From positions 1 through 32,634 of the forward strand of contig NZ_FZPK01000012.1 in NCBI RefSeq assembly GCF_900198625.1: a DNA stretch of 32,634 bases, written 5' to 3'. Shown here in pieces: positions 1-7,707 of this stretch (its first letter is position 1; the number at the start of each line of letters is the position of its first letter). The notes under the pieces were generated by a model. The model did no database searches, was not told where the DNA came from, and was given only the letters and a program-made list of their open reading frames with translations. The DNA is from Helicobacter rappini. GTDB taxonomy: Bacteria; Campylobacterota; Campylobacteria; Campylobacterales; Helicobacteraceae. Position numbers and translations under genes: made by a program.

Positions 1-10
1 GGGGTGATGT

Positions 11-22
11 GGGGGGGGGGGG
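11..22. repeat. 12-G homopolymer tract at window edge
   Basis: Twelve consecutive G lie 76 bp beyond the stop of the histidine kinase gene (C tract in that gene's sense). In the kinase frame there is no further stop between its TAA (99-101) and the window edge, so the tract sits inside an open stretch. Tracts of this length are typical slippage sites in Helicobacter. Whether it belongs to a coding region cannot be told, because the window ends here. Confidence 0.7.
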
Positions 23-98
23 TGGAATGCAAAAAAATAGAACGAGATTCTAAATAATCACTGCAAAACACCGCTTTAATAAAAATAGAACCTAGATT

Positions 99-1358
99 TT
101 AATCTCTCAAGGCATTATCCAAACGGCAAAAATTCTCTACAATGCAATCTTTTATTATAAACATGTTATATCCATCTTCATAGAGATACTCTAACTCAAA
201 GTTTTGTGTGTCAAGTGTTGTTTTTACGATATACATGCCTAAGCCAAAACCTTGTGAGAGTGGATTTTTAATATCTTTAAAATAGGGTTTAAAATATTCA
301 TTTACATCAAGTTTTAACTTTTCGCTTTTATTTTTTACAATCAAGTCTTTGCCCCTAGATTCTATAATCACTTTAGAATCTATGCTATATTTTATGCCAT
401 TGTCAAGCAAGTTCTTAATACATAATGTAAATAAATGAAAATCCACTTTCACCAAGTCATCATGGTGCAAAAACACTATATTGTCATTATTATTAGAATC
501 AATAAGTAGCATTTGCATAGCTTCTTTTACAATCTCTTGCAGGGGTATCTCTATCTTTTTTGTCATATAATTCTTACTTGCTAGCTGCTCGATTTTTGCA
601 AACTCATCAATAAGTGAATTAAGCCTTTCAAACACGCCGCACAATCTCTGTTTTTGTTTAGAATCTATAACCATTTCCGCTACAATTCGCCCTTTTGTAA
701 TCGGTGTCTTAAGCTCGTGCATAATAGATCGTAAAAAAAGCGTCCTTGCTTCACCCACTGCTTTTAGCTTCTCAACAGAATGGTTAAATTCACGCACCAA
801 TTCACCTATTTCATCTTGATTTTTAGAACCCCAAACAATAGGTCGAATCTCATTTTCATTTGCCATAATCGCTATTTCATTTTTAATATGGCTAAGTGGC
901 ATTAGTCGCTTCATAAGTGTAATATAAATAATGACTAAAATAAGCGCGCCCATAAAGGTTAGCATGTGATATTTAGACCAATTAAATGCAATAGGATCTT
1001 GATAAACAACAAAATTATCCATAGTCCGCAAGGCAATAAATATATCATTCCCATCTTGTATAACACTCACGCTAAAGCTGCCCGGATGTGGTGCTGGCTC
1101 TTGTGCTATCCTTTCTTGCATATATTCTGTGATTGGCACTTCATAAAAATTCTCTTCTTCAAGAAAGCTTTTTATACCCTCCATACTTGCATTATATTGA
1201 CGCATTTTACCGATGGCTGCAACGATGATATTATACTGCTTTATACTCTCTATACCCGGCTGCACCTTGACATAAAAAAGTGAGACTGCTAGGAAACTAG
1301 CAAACGCAATGGCAAATAAAATACTGATTTGGATAAATATAGATGTGCTTCTCCACAT
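99..1358 (-). CDS. arsS: ArsS-family two-component sensor histidine kinase
   Basis: Inner-membrane sensor kinase of 419 residues. Two membrane segments (about 10-30 and 132-150) flank a periplasmic sensor loop of about 100 residues. A HAMP-like linker follows, then the phosphoacceptor H-box (MHELKTP, His214), an N-box (LLDNGIKYS, near 317-325) and a G-box (GFGLGMYIV, near 370). Extended H-box wording of the type SIMHELKTPITKGRI is characteristic of the ArsS family, whose H. pylori member senses acid and phosphorylates ArsR. An AAGG ribosome site lies just before the ATG. In H. pylori arsR is immediately upstream; here the upstream neighbour is an unrelated divergent gene, so the kinase is transcribed alone and its regulator must be elsewhere. 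The family is well supported; the acid-sensing role is inferred from homology, and a paralogous ArsS-like kinase is possible. Confidence 0.88.
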   Translation of the reverse strand: MWRSTSIFIQISILFAIAFASFLAVSLFYVKVQPGIESIKQYNIIVAAIGKMRQYNASMEGIKSFLEEENFYEVPITEYMQERIAQEPAPHPGSFSVSVIQDGNDIFIALRTMDNFVVYQDPIAFNWSKYHMLTFMGALILVIIYITLMKRLMPLSHIKNEIAIMANENEIRPIVWGSKNQDEIGELVREFNHSVEKLKAVGEARTLFLRSIMHELKTPITKGRIVAEMVIDSKQKQRLCGVFERLNSLIDEFAKIEQLASKNYMTKKIEIPLQEIVKEAMQMLLIDSNNNDNIVFLHHDDLVKVDFHLFTLCIKNLLDNGIKYSIDSKVIIESRGKDLIVKNKSEKLKLDVNEYFKPYFKDIKNPLSQGFGLGMYIVKTTLDTQNFELEYLYEDGYNMFIIKDCIVENFCRLDNALRD

Positions 1359-1437
1359 ATCTAACCTTTAGAATCTAAGTTTAATTACACTGCTTAAAAT
1401 ATGGCATGAAGTGATAAAATAATTTGCAAAATGTGAT

Positions 1438-1443
1438 TATAAT
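1438..1443 (+). promoter_or_regulatory. -10 box of the glycine-rich membrane protein gene
   Basis: A perfect TATAAT stands 29 bp before the start codon at 1473, with an AAGGA ribosome site in between. Helicobacter sigma80 promoters often lack a strict -35 box, so this alone is a credible promoter. Confidence 0.5.
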
Positions 1444-1472
1444 GTTAAAAACTCCAATAAAGGAATATAGCC

Positions 1473-2045
1473 ATGACAAAATCTCTAAAAAGTGTGAATG
1501 CGTATAAAAACGCTAGTGTTGATAAAAATGCAAATATATATAAAAATGCTAGTATTGTTGCGTGTGTAGCCGGTGGTGTAAGCACAACTTTAGCCTATTG
1601 CAATAATAAACAAGAAAAAGGGAAGGAAGTCGCCATGAAACAAGCCATTTTTCATGGGACATTAAATGCGTGTAAGGAGGGTTTAACCTATATCCTAACC
1701 ACACAGATAAATAAAAGCACAGCTAATGCGATGATACAACATAGCGGCAATAAAGCCTTATATCTTATGAAAAATTTTGGCACAACAGCTTTTAAGCTTG
1801 GCACACAAATCGCAATGAACTCTGCAAATGACATTTTAAAATGGCAAAAAGGCGAAACAACACAAAAGGAATGCCTGCAATCTATCAAAAAGAATGCTTG
1901 TGGCATTATAGGTGGATTTGTGGTAGCGCGTGGATTCTCTATTGTTTGTGGTGCGGTGATACCGGGTGTTGGTGTATTAGCTGGGGGTATTGCGGGTGCA
2001 TATATTGGTGAATATGTAGGAAGAAAGATTGCGGAGAGGGTGTAA
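1473..2045 (+). CDS. hypothetical membrane-associated protein with glycine-rich C-terminus and N-terminal repeats
   Basis: Not recognised as a named family. The 190-residue product starts with a lysine/asparagine-rich stretch made of three six-residue repeats (YKNASV, DKNANI, YKNASI; residues 11-28), encoded by an 18-bp tandem repeat. A short hydrophobic stretch follows (about 28-42). After a polar middle, the C-terminus (about 147-187) is rich in Gly, Ala, Val and Ile with GxxxG spacing, as in glycine-zipper membrane segments. There is no cleavable signal peptide. It is divergent from the histidine kinase, has its own TATAAT and an AAGGA ribosome site, and stands alone. A membrane-inserting effector or toxin-like role is conceivable from the glycine zipper but is not shown by the sequence. 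Confidence 0.75.
   Translation: MTKSLKSVNAYKNASVDKNANIYKNASIVACVAGGVSTTLAYCNNKQEKGKEVAMKQAIFHGTLNACKEGLTYILTTQINKSTANAMIQHSGNKALYLMKNFGTTAFKLGTQIAMNSANDILKWQKGETTQKECLQSIKKNACGIIGGFVVARGFSIVCGAVIPGVGVLAGGIAGAYIGEYVGRKIAERV
1503..1556 (+). repeat. 18-bp tandem repeat, three copies, inside a coding region
   Basis: Copies at 1503-1520, 1521-1538 and 1539-1556 share the pattern (T/G)ATAAAAA(C/T)GC and encode three YKNAS-like hexapeptides. The unit is a multiple of three, so gain or loss of a copy would keep the frame. Confidence 0.8.
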
Positions 2046-2280
2046 GAACTTTTGCTGAATAATCTTGCATTAGTTGTTATTGCTTGCTTAATCTTTTAAT
2101 GCAAAATAAGTGTCTTAGATCTGATTGTATCAATAGCAATATTGTTGTCATTGTAAAAACTATCAAAGCCATTTTTTGAATACCACTAGACTAACAAATA
2201 GGCTAGTATTTCACAAGAATTGTTTAGCTTATTAACACTCACAAACAATAAACTATAAATCACATTGCATATCTTGCATG

Positions 2281-2303
2281 AAGTTTTTATCTAGCAAAAA
2301 CTT
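2281..2303 (-). terminator. possible terminator hairpin after res
   Basis: AAGTTTTT (2281-2288) pairs perfectly with AAAAACTT (2296-2303) around a 7-nt loop, 16 bp beyond the res stop codon. The stem is AT-rich and no clear U tract follows it, so the assignment is tentative. The rest of 2046-2318 shows nothing I can name. Confidence 0.35.
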
Positions 2304-2318
2304 ATGTTTAAGAAGGCC

Positions 2319-5180
2319 TTAATCACAATTCTTCTTTAAAATATCACAAACTCTCGATACAACATACCCACTAAAATCCTTTGGCACGCTAGATTCTTTG
2401 TTGTAATAATACAAAGCTACTTCTATACCTAAGCCTTGAAAATCTAGCTTTTTATCACAAAATAATTCTTTAAAGCCCCGCAATTTATCTCTTGCGTTTG
2501 CTTCAAAGCTTAAGCCCTTAGGATCTACAAAAATGATTTTATAATCCCCACTTTGCTTATGCTTTAACCAAAAGATAAAATCGGGGTAAAACTTCCTTTG
2601 CTCTTGGCTTTGCGTATCAAAATAGGGGATAAATATAGAATCCTTTGTTTCTACAATCTTGCTAAAGCACCACTCATAGTCTTTAAATGCGTTCTTAGAA
2701 TCTTGTAAATATTTCTGCAAATCCTCTAAAAATTCTATCTCACTTCTTTCACTAATAGCATAGTTAATATGGATTGTAGAATCTTTATATGATTCTAAAA
2801 CCATAGGGCTGTAATAGTGCTTTGCTAACTCTGCTGTGATAACATAGCTATGTTTTTCTACTCTTTGTGTTGGTTTAGCTTGGATTTTCTCGGTGTATTC
2901 ATCTAGTGTGATTTTGCCTTTTTCAAACTCTTTTTTAAGCTCATCTATGCTTTTAGCTTGTTTGCTCTGTGCCAATTCTTTAACTGCTTTATTCATCTCT
3001 TTTATAATCATCTCACTAAGCCCATCACCACTTAGCATAAATTCATTATAATGTGTAATTTTATCTTCACAAGGCACAAACTTTTCTAACTCCAGCAAAG
3101 GTGTGTGGAAAAATCTATCCATACTATGCAGGGCATTTTGTGGTTTAAGTTTTGGCATATTGCCCTTTATCTCTAAAGCCCTGCTTGTTTCATCACGCAT
3201 TTTTTGCTTTATCTTTTGCAGAGTATTAAAGCCTAAATCCACTCTATTTATCCCGCTTGATACAAGCAAAATATCTTCATCATAAGATTCTATATATTTG
3301 CTTAATCTCTCAAAATCACAATGTGAAATCACAAAGGTTTCATTTTGTTTGTGAGAGTTTTTATAGCTTGGCACAAGCAGTGGCTCTAGCGTTTTATTTC
3401 TCTTAAAGCCTGTAATCTTACTTTGGAATCTAAAGCCCTCAAGCCCCTTTAAAATCCACTCAATCGCTTCATTTTCTGTCGCCATAATAAATACACTCTC
3501 AATGCCCAAACTCCCATCACCTAAAGAATCCTTTGTGTTATACTCTAGTGTATTACTTGCTTTTAGTCGTTTGCGTATATCTTTAAAAGGCTCAATTCTC
3601 ACCCCTCGCCCTATGGTTTGCAGGACATATTTTTTTGCCTTTTTGCTACCGATATTGATAAAGTTGATGAAATTCACACGATTGCTATCCCACCCCTCGC
3701 TAAACACCTTACTACCCATCATAATTTGTATGGGCGATTCTTTGTGATTTAGCTCTTCAAAATACCCCTTTGCCATATCCTCTCCACTCTCAATGCCTAG
3801 CCCATCAAGATAGCTTTTCTCCCACTCTTTAATGCTACCGATATTTAAAAGCAAAAAGGGCTTTGTCGCATTTTTACTTTTAAAGGCAAGCTCTTTATTA
3901 TTCCCCTTAATCTTACAGCACTCTAGGCTTGAAGTCTCTTTAGCATAAAAGATTTGCTCTCTTAAGTCTTTAGAATCCACTTTTGCAAGTCGCTCTAAAA
4001 AGTCTTTATTCATCTCTTTTTCTGCAAAATATATCCTGCTAGATTCTAGTTTTTTTGCTAAGTTTTTTGCAATCTCGCCTATATCTTTAGAATCTTGTAA
4101 GATTTTCATAATCGCTTCAAAATACAGCTTAATCCCCGCATCTTTGGTATTGACTTTATCCGCCACGGCGATGATTAAAGGATTATGATAATGCAGGTTT
4201 TCAAACCTTGCTTTTAAGCTTTTTAATTCCTGCTTTATCCCCACAAAAAGGATAAAACTCTCTAGTATTCGCTCTAGCTTTTCATCGCTAGAATCCACCT
4301 TAGAATCTTTAAAGGCTTTGAGATTACTATCTAGCACCACGATATTTTTCCCATAGCCATCATTATTAAACTTCTCTAAATTGTAGTTAAAAGCACAAGT
4401 AAAAAGCTCTATATCATTATCAAAAGTCGCAGAAAAGTTAAAGATAAATCCGTGCGGATACTCCTGCCTCTCTCGCCCTTTTGCTAAGTCTCTTATATAG
4501 CTTTTTCTTATAGAATCTTTGCTATCGCCCTTATGTGCTTCATCAAGCAAGATATACCAGCCTTTTTCACGCATTAAATCATCATAATTTAGTCTTTTAG
4601 CCTTAGAATCTTTACCGACATTTTCCTTTATATCTAGCAAATCACTTCTGCCAAGAAACACGACATTTTCAAAGCCTAGCAAACTTTGATTATCATAAGC
4701 TTTTATCTCTTTGCAAGTGATTTGTATCGGCTGATACGCATTAAAGCTTTGTATATGCGTTTTAAACTGATCTAAAATCTTATCATTTGGCACAAGTAGC
4801 ATTATGGGCTTAGATTCTATCTCGCCATTTTTCATAAGTTTTTGCATAAGGCTTATAAGCTTTATCATCACAATACTTTTGCCACTGCCTGTTGCCATCC
4901 AAAAGCTTGCCATATTGCAAAACTCTTTTATATCTAAGCCTTTTTTAGAATCTAATCCATTGTATTTAAAAGCCTGTTTGTATTCATAGCATAGCTCTTT
5001 TGTATCATCTCTATACAGCTTTAAACTGCATAATGCCTTTTGCAATGCCGCCACTTGATACTCTTGCAGACTAATACTGCCATTAAAGCTTACTAAATCA
5101 AGGCTTTCAAAAAGATCGTTGAAAGAGTGAATCTTTTTGTCTGTAATATCTTTTAAAATCAGTGATTGTTTTTTAGTCAT
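2319..5180 (-). CDS. res: type III restriction enzyme, Res subunit (DEAD/DEAH helicase-nuclease)
   Basis: ATP-dependent restriction subunit of a type III R-M system, which translocates on DNA and cuts when bound to Mod at unmodified sites. The 953-residue protein has a superfamily 2 motor: Walker A ATGSGKS (residues 96-102), a LLDEAHKG box (DEAH at 213-216), and late helicase motifs around GSKVFSEGWDSNRV and QTIGRGVRIEP. A C-terminal PD-(D/E)xK-type nuclease is marked by PDF (866-868) and VDPKG (DPK at 886-888). Length fits the family. Its ATG overlaps the stop of the RhuM-family gene by 4 bp (ATGA), so translation is probably coupled. No frameshift is visible, and both motor and nuclease motifs look intact. 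Confidence 0.92.
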   Translation of the reverse strand: MTKKQSLILKDITDKKIHSFNDLFESLDLVSFNGSISLQEYQVAALQKALCSLKLYRDDTKELCYEYKQAFKYNGLDSKKGLDIKEFCNMASFWMATGSGKSIVMIKLISLMQKLMKNGEIESKPIMLLVPNDKILDQFKTHIQSFNAYQPIQITCKEIKAYDNQSLLGFENVVFLGRSDLLDIKENVGKDSKAKRLNYDDLMREKGWYILLDEAHKGDSKDSIRKSYIRDLAKGRERQEYPHGFIFNFSATFDNDIELFTCAFNYNLEKFNNDGYGKNIVVLDSNLKAFKDSKVDSSDEKLERILESFILFVGIKQELKSLKARFENLHYHNPLIIAVADKVNTKDAGIKLYFEAIMKILQDSKDIGEIAKNLAKKLESSRIYFAEKEMNKDFLERLAKVDSKDLREQIFYAKETSSLECCKIKGNNKELAFKSKNATKPFLLLNIGSIKEWEKSYLDGLGIESGEDMAKGYFEELNHKESPIQIMMGSKVFSEGWDSNRVNFINFINIGSKKAKKYVLQTIGRGVRIEPFKDIRKRLKASNTLEYNTKDSLGDGSLGIESVFIMATENEAIEWILKGLEGFRFQSKITGFKRNKTLEPLLVPSYKNSHKQNETFVISHCDFERLSKYIESYDEDILLVSSGINRVDLGFNTLQKIKQKMRDETSRALEIKGNMPKLKPQNALHSMDRFFHTPLLELEKFVPCEDKITHYNEFMLSGDGLSEMIIKEMNKAVKELAQSKQAKSIDELKKEFEKGKITLDEYTEKIQAKPTQRVEKHSYVITAELAKHYYSPMVLESYKDSTIHINYAISERSEIEFLEDLQKYLQDSKNAFKDYEWCFSKIVETKDSIFIPYFDTQSQEQRKFYPDFIFWLKHKQSGDYKIIFVDPKGLSFEANARDKLRGFKELFCDKKLDFQGLGIEVALYYYNKESSVPKDFSGYVVSRVCDILKKNCD

Positions 5181-6178
5181 TTTCCTGCTCTCGCGTTAAG
5201 TGTTTTATAGGTAGATTCTAATATCTCTTCATCTTCCTTTTCTGCCTTAAGCAATGCTTCCTTTTTGCGTTGTGTAGCAAATAACTCATATTGTTTATAA
5301 GCGATTTGCTCCATTTGTGCGTTAGAGATACTGCCATTATCTTTTAAAATTTGCATTCCTTGAAAGGTCAGCAAAGAATCCACATTTTGTCTCCAAAAGT
5401 CCATAGTCAAAGTTTGCTTATCTTTCACTCTAAGTTCTGCGGATTCTAAAAACACATTAACCAAACGATTTAAACTATCTAGCTCCTCTTTTTTTAGATA
5501 ATTTTTCGCCACAATCACATCACCTTTACGCACAACGCTACCTTTCCAGCTTGTAAGCCCCATATTCAGCTTTTTTGCGTTTGCTCTCTCGCAAATCAGC
5601 TCCGCAGCAGTTTTGTGCGTGATAGCGTATAAAAGCTTGTTTTGCGTCTGTGCGAAAAACATTTGCGTTGCCTTATCGCTAGAATCATAATCTATACTCA
5701 AAGCAAAAAGCTCTCGCACTTTTTGATAAAACCTTTTTTCACTCGCCCTTATATCTCTAATCTGCTCTAACAGCTCATCAAAGTAATCGCTTCTGCCATT
5801 TGGATTTTTAAGTCTATCGCTATCTATTAAAAAGCCCTTTTGTAAATAGGTTTTTAAATGCTCATTTGCCCAGATTCTAAACTGCACTCCCCTTTTACTA
5901 CGCACACGAAAGCCCACAGCCAAAATCATCTCTAAGGCATAAAATTTCACTTTGTATGATTTGCCATCACTAGCAGTTGTTCGGATTTCCCGAATAACTG
6001 AATTTGCCTGCAATTCCCCATCTTTTAGGATATTTGTGATATGTTCGCTTATACTAGATTTTGAGATGTCAAAAAGTTTTGCCATAGAATCCTGATGGAG
6101 ATATACGCTCTCGCCAAGCTCATAGAGTTCAACCTTGACTTTTTTGTCTTGTGTGGTATAGAGGAGGAGGTTGGGCAT
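5177..6178 (-). CDS. RhuM-family protein nested in the R-M operon
   Basis: The 333-residue product matches the Virulence_RhuM family, named after a gene of Salmonella pathogenicity island 3 and often found in phage-like and defence loci. The N-terminus (about 10-60) contains a winged-helix-like stretch (DSMAKLFDISKSSISEHI), and the conserved block around VGFRVRSKRGVQFRIWANEHLKTYL (near 88-112) is the family's most recognisable part. The C-terminus is charged and helical. The molecular function of the family is unknown; DNA binding is inferred from the HTH-like start. Only 1 bp separates it from the AlbA_2 gene upstream and it overlaps res by 4 bp, so it is made together with both. An AGGA ribosome site precedes the ATG. 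Confidence 0.85.
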   Translation of the reverse strand: MPNLLLYTTQDKKVKVELYELGESVYLHQDSMAKLFDISKSSISEHITNILKDGELQANSVIREIRTTASDGKSYKVKFYALEMILAVGFRVRSKRGVQFRIWANEHLKTYLQKGFLIDSDRLKNPNGRSDYFDELLEQIRDIRASEKRFYQKVRELFALSIDYDSSDKATQMFFAQTQNKLLYAITHKTAAELICERANAKKLNMGLTSWKGSVVRKGDVIVAKNYLKKEELDSLNRLVNVFLESAELRVKDKQTLTMDFWRQNVDSLLTFQGMQILKDNGSISNAQMEQIAYKQYELFATQRKKEALLKAEKEDEEILESTYKTLNARAGK

Positions 6179-6179
6179 A

Positions 6180-7703
6180 TTAGTTGTTCCTATTTTCTAT
6201 ATTTTGTTCTTTGCAGAATAGAACCCTATCTATATAAGCAATAGCTTTTTTAATTTGTGTTGGCATAGAATCCTCTTTGCCTATAAAGTATTGCCTTAAT
6301 TTCAATAATTGTTCTAGGAGATATTTTTTGTTCTTGTGAATATATTCTTGCTCTAGTCCAATTATAGAATTGCATATATAATTTAAAATAGTTGCAGGTT
6401 TAATGTCTTGTTTTGTTTGGATAATCTGCAGCAAGTCTTTTTTGTTTATCAATTCATTTTCATATTTTGTTTTCTTTTTATCATATTCTTGCTGTGGTAG
6501 ATTTTCTTCTATCAATTTTACTTTCTCGTTAATTTTTTTCTCACTTATATTTTCTTTCCTTAATGATTTAAAAAATTCTTTTAACCTTTCTTTGTTTAAA
6601 CCTGCTTTTTCTGCATAAAAATATATTGGATACCACTTGCTATTATAGCCACACATTGCTTTTAAGTATACCTTTGGAGAATCTATATTTTCTTGTTTTA
6701 AAAAACATTCATAAATTAAGTTATCATCAATATTTTTATCATGTGTTTGATGAACAACAATACCTTCAGCATTGAGAGGCTGCACATTACCCTTTAATAT
6801 TAAAGTAGGTTTGCCTTTTTTTGCTACAAATTCACCCTCTTTTACAAAAGCAATTTTTGACAATAAACTTTCATCTATTAAAAAATTTCCGCCCTTTCCC
6901 TCAACACCACCTGTGCTAAGATTTATTACAGCACTATTTTCTATACCATTTTTTAGAATAGTTTCTATATGAGCATAAAAGGTGTTTTTCAATACTTGAG
7001 TTTCTCTATTCTCTAAAATTTTTATTAAATCAAGTTTTTTAATTTTTCTAGTCTCGGCATTATATCTATAATAAATATCTCCATTTTTATTAATAATTGG
7101 CTTGTTTTGAGATTCAAGAACTTCTATATAACCCACAACCTTACCAGCAATACTTTCCTTGCCTCTCTCAATCTTAATATTCTCTTCAAAATGTGAGCCA
7201 AGTTTCTCGCTAAAATGCTTTTTATCTTGCATTAAGCTATCTATCTCCTTAGCTTCTAAGCCATTAATGATAAATTTCTTGGTTTTTTGCCCTTCCTCTT
7301 TGACGCCAAAAACAATAAAACCGCCCTGATTATTTGCCATAGCCTGAATGCTGTGAAGCAATCTATCTTCTTTAATTGATTTAAAAGTTTCTTTAAATTC
7401 TAAAATTTCACTTTCTTCATTTTCTAAATACCCATCTTTGACACATAAAAAATTAAGTTTCTTGCTGTTAGGGATATTTCCATATTTCTCCATAAACGCT
7501 TTAGCTTTTGCCTCATCACAAGCTTGAATGCCTGCGCCAATTCTTCCCTGTTTTATGTCTGTAATTCTGCCATTATTGATATGATTCTTTACATTTGCGC
7601 GAGCATTGTTGATATAGCCTAATATTTCTTGATTGGGTATTTCAAGTTCGAATAATCTCTTAATTAATGCTATTTCATCGCTACTTAAATTAGATTGCCC
7701 CAT
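6180..7703 (-). CDS. AlbA_2 (Schlafen-type) domain protein with N-terminal helix-turn-helix
   Basis: The 507-residue protein begins with an HTH-like region (about 6-55, DEIALIKRLFELEIPNQEIL). It is followed by an AlbA_2 domain, the fold shared with Schlafen proteins: EILEFKETF (near 99-107) carries the conserved acidic/lysine residues and ANNQGGFIVFGV (near 123-134) is the glycine-rich strand. Such proteins are usually annotated as putative transcription regulators or ATP-binding proteins, and Schlafen relatives act as nucleases. The C-terminal half (about 235-507) is not recognised; it is lysine/glutamate-rich and helical. The ribosome site (GAGG) overlaps the mod stop codon and the start follows mod after 4 bp, which implies coupling to mod. 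Regulator, nuclease and accessory-effector roles are all possible. Confidence 0.8.
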   Translation of the reverse strand: MGQSNLSSDEIALIKRLFELEIPNQEILGYINNARANVKNHINNGRITDIKQGRIGAGIQACDEAKAKAFMEKYGNIPNSKKLNFLCVKDGYLENEESEILEFKETFKSIKEDRLLHSIQAMANNQGGFIVFGVKEEGQKTKKFIINGLEAKEIDSLMQDKKHFSEKLGSHFEENIKIERGKESIAGKVVGYIEVLESQNKPIINKNGDIYYRYNAETRKIKKLDLIKILENRETQVLKNTFYAHIETILKNGIENSAVINLSTGGVEGKGGNFLIDESLLSKIAFVKEGEFVAKKGKPTLILKGNVQPLNAEGIVVHQTHDKNIDDNLIYECFLKQENIDSPKVYLKAMCGYNSKWYPIYFYAEKAGLNKERLKEFFKSLRKENISEKKINEKVKLIEENLPQQEYDKKKTKYENELINKKDLLQIIQTKQDIKPATILNYICNSIIGLEQEYIHKNKKYLLEQLLKLRQYFIGKEDSMPTQIKKAIAYIDRVLFCKEQNIENRNN

Positions 7704-7707
7704 TCCT

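Noticed and set aside
966-1283. 105-codon plus-strand frame opposite the histidine kinase gene
   Set aside because: Fully antisense to a clear kinase sensor region, no ribosome site, composition of a shadow frame.
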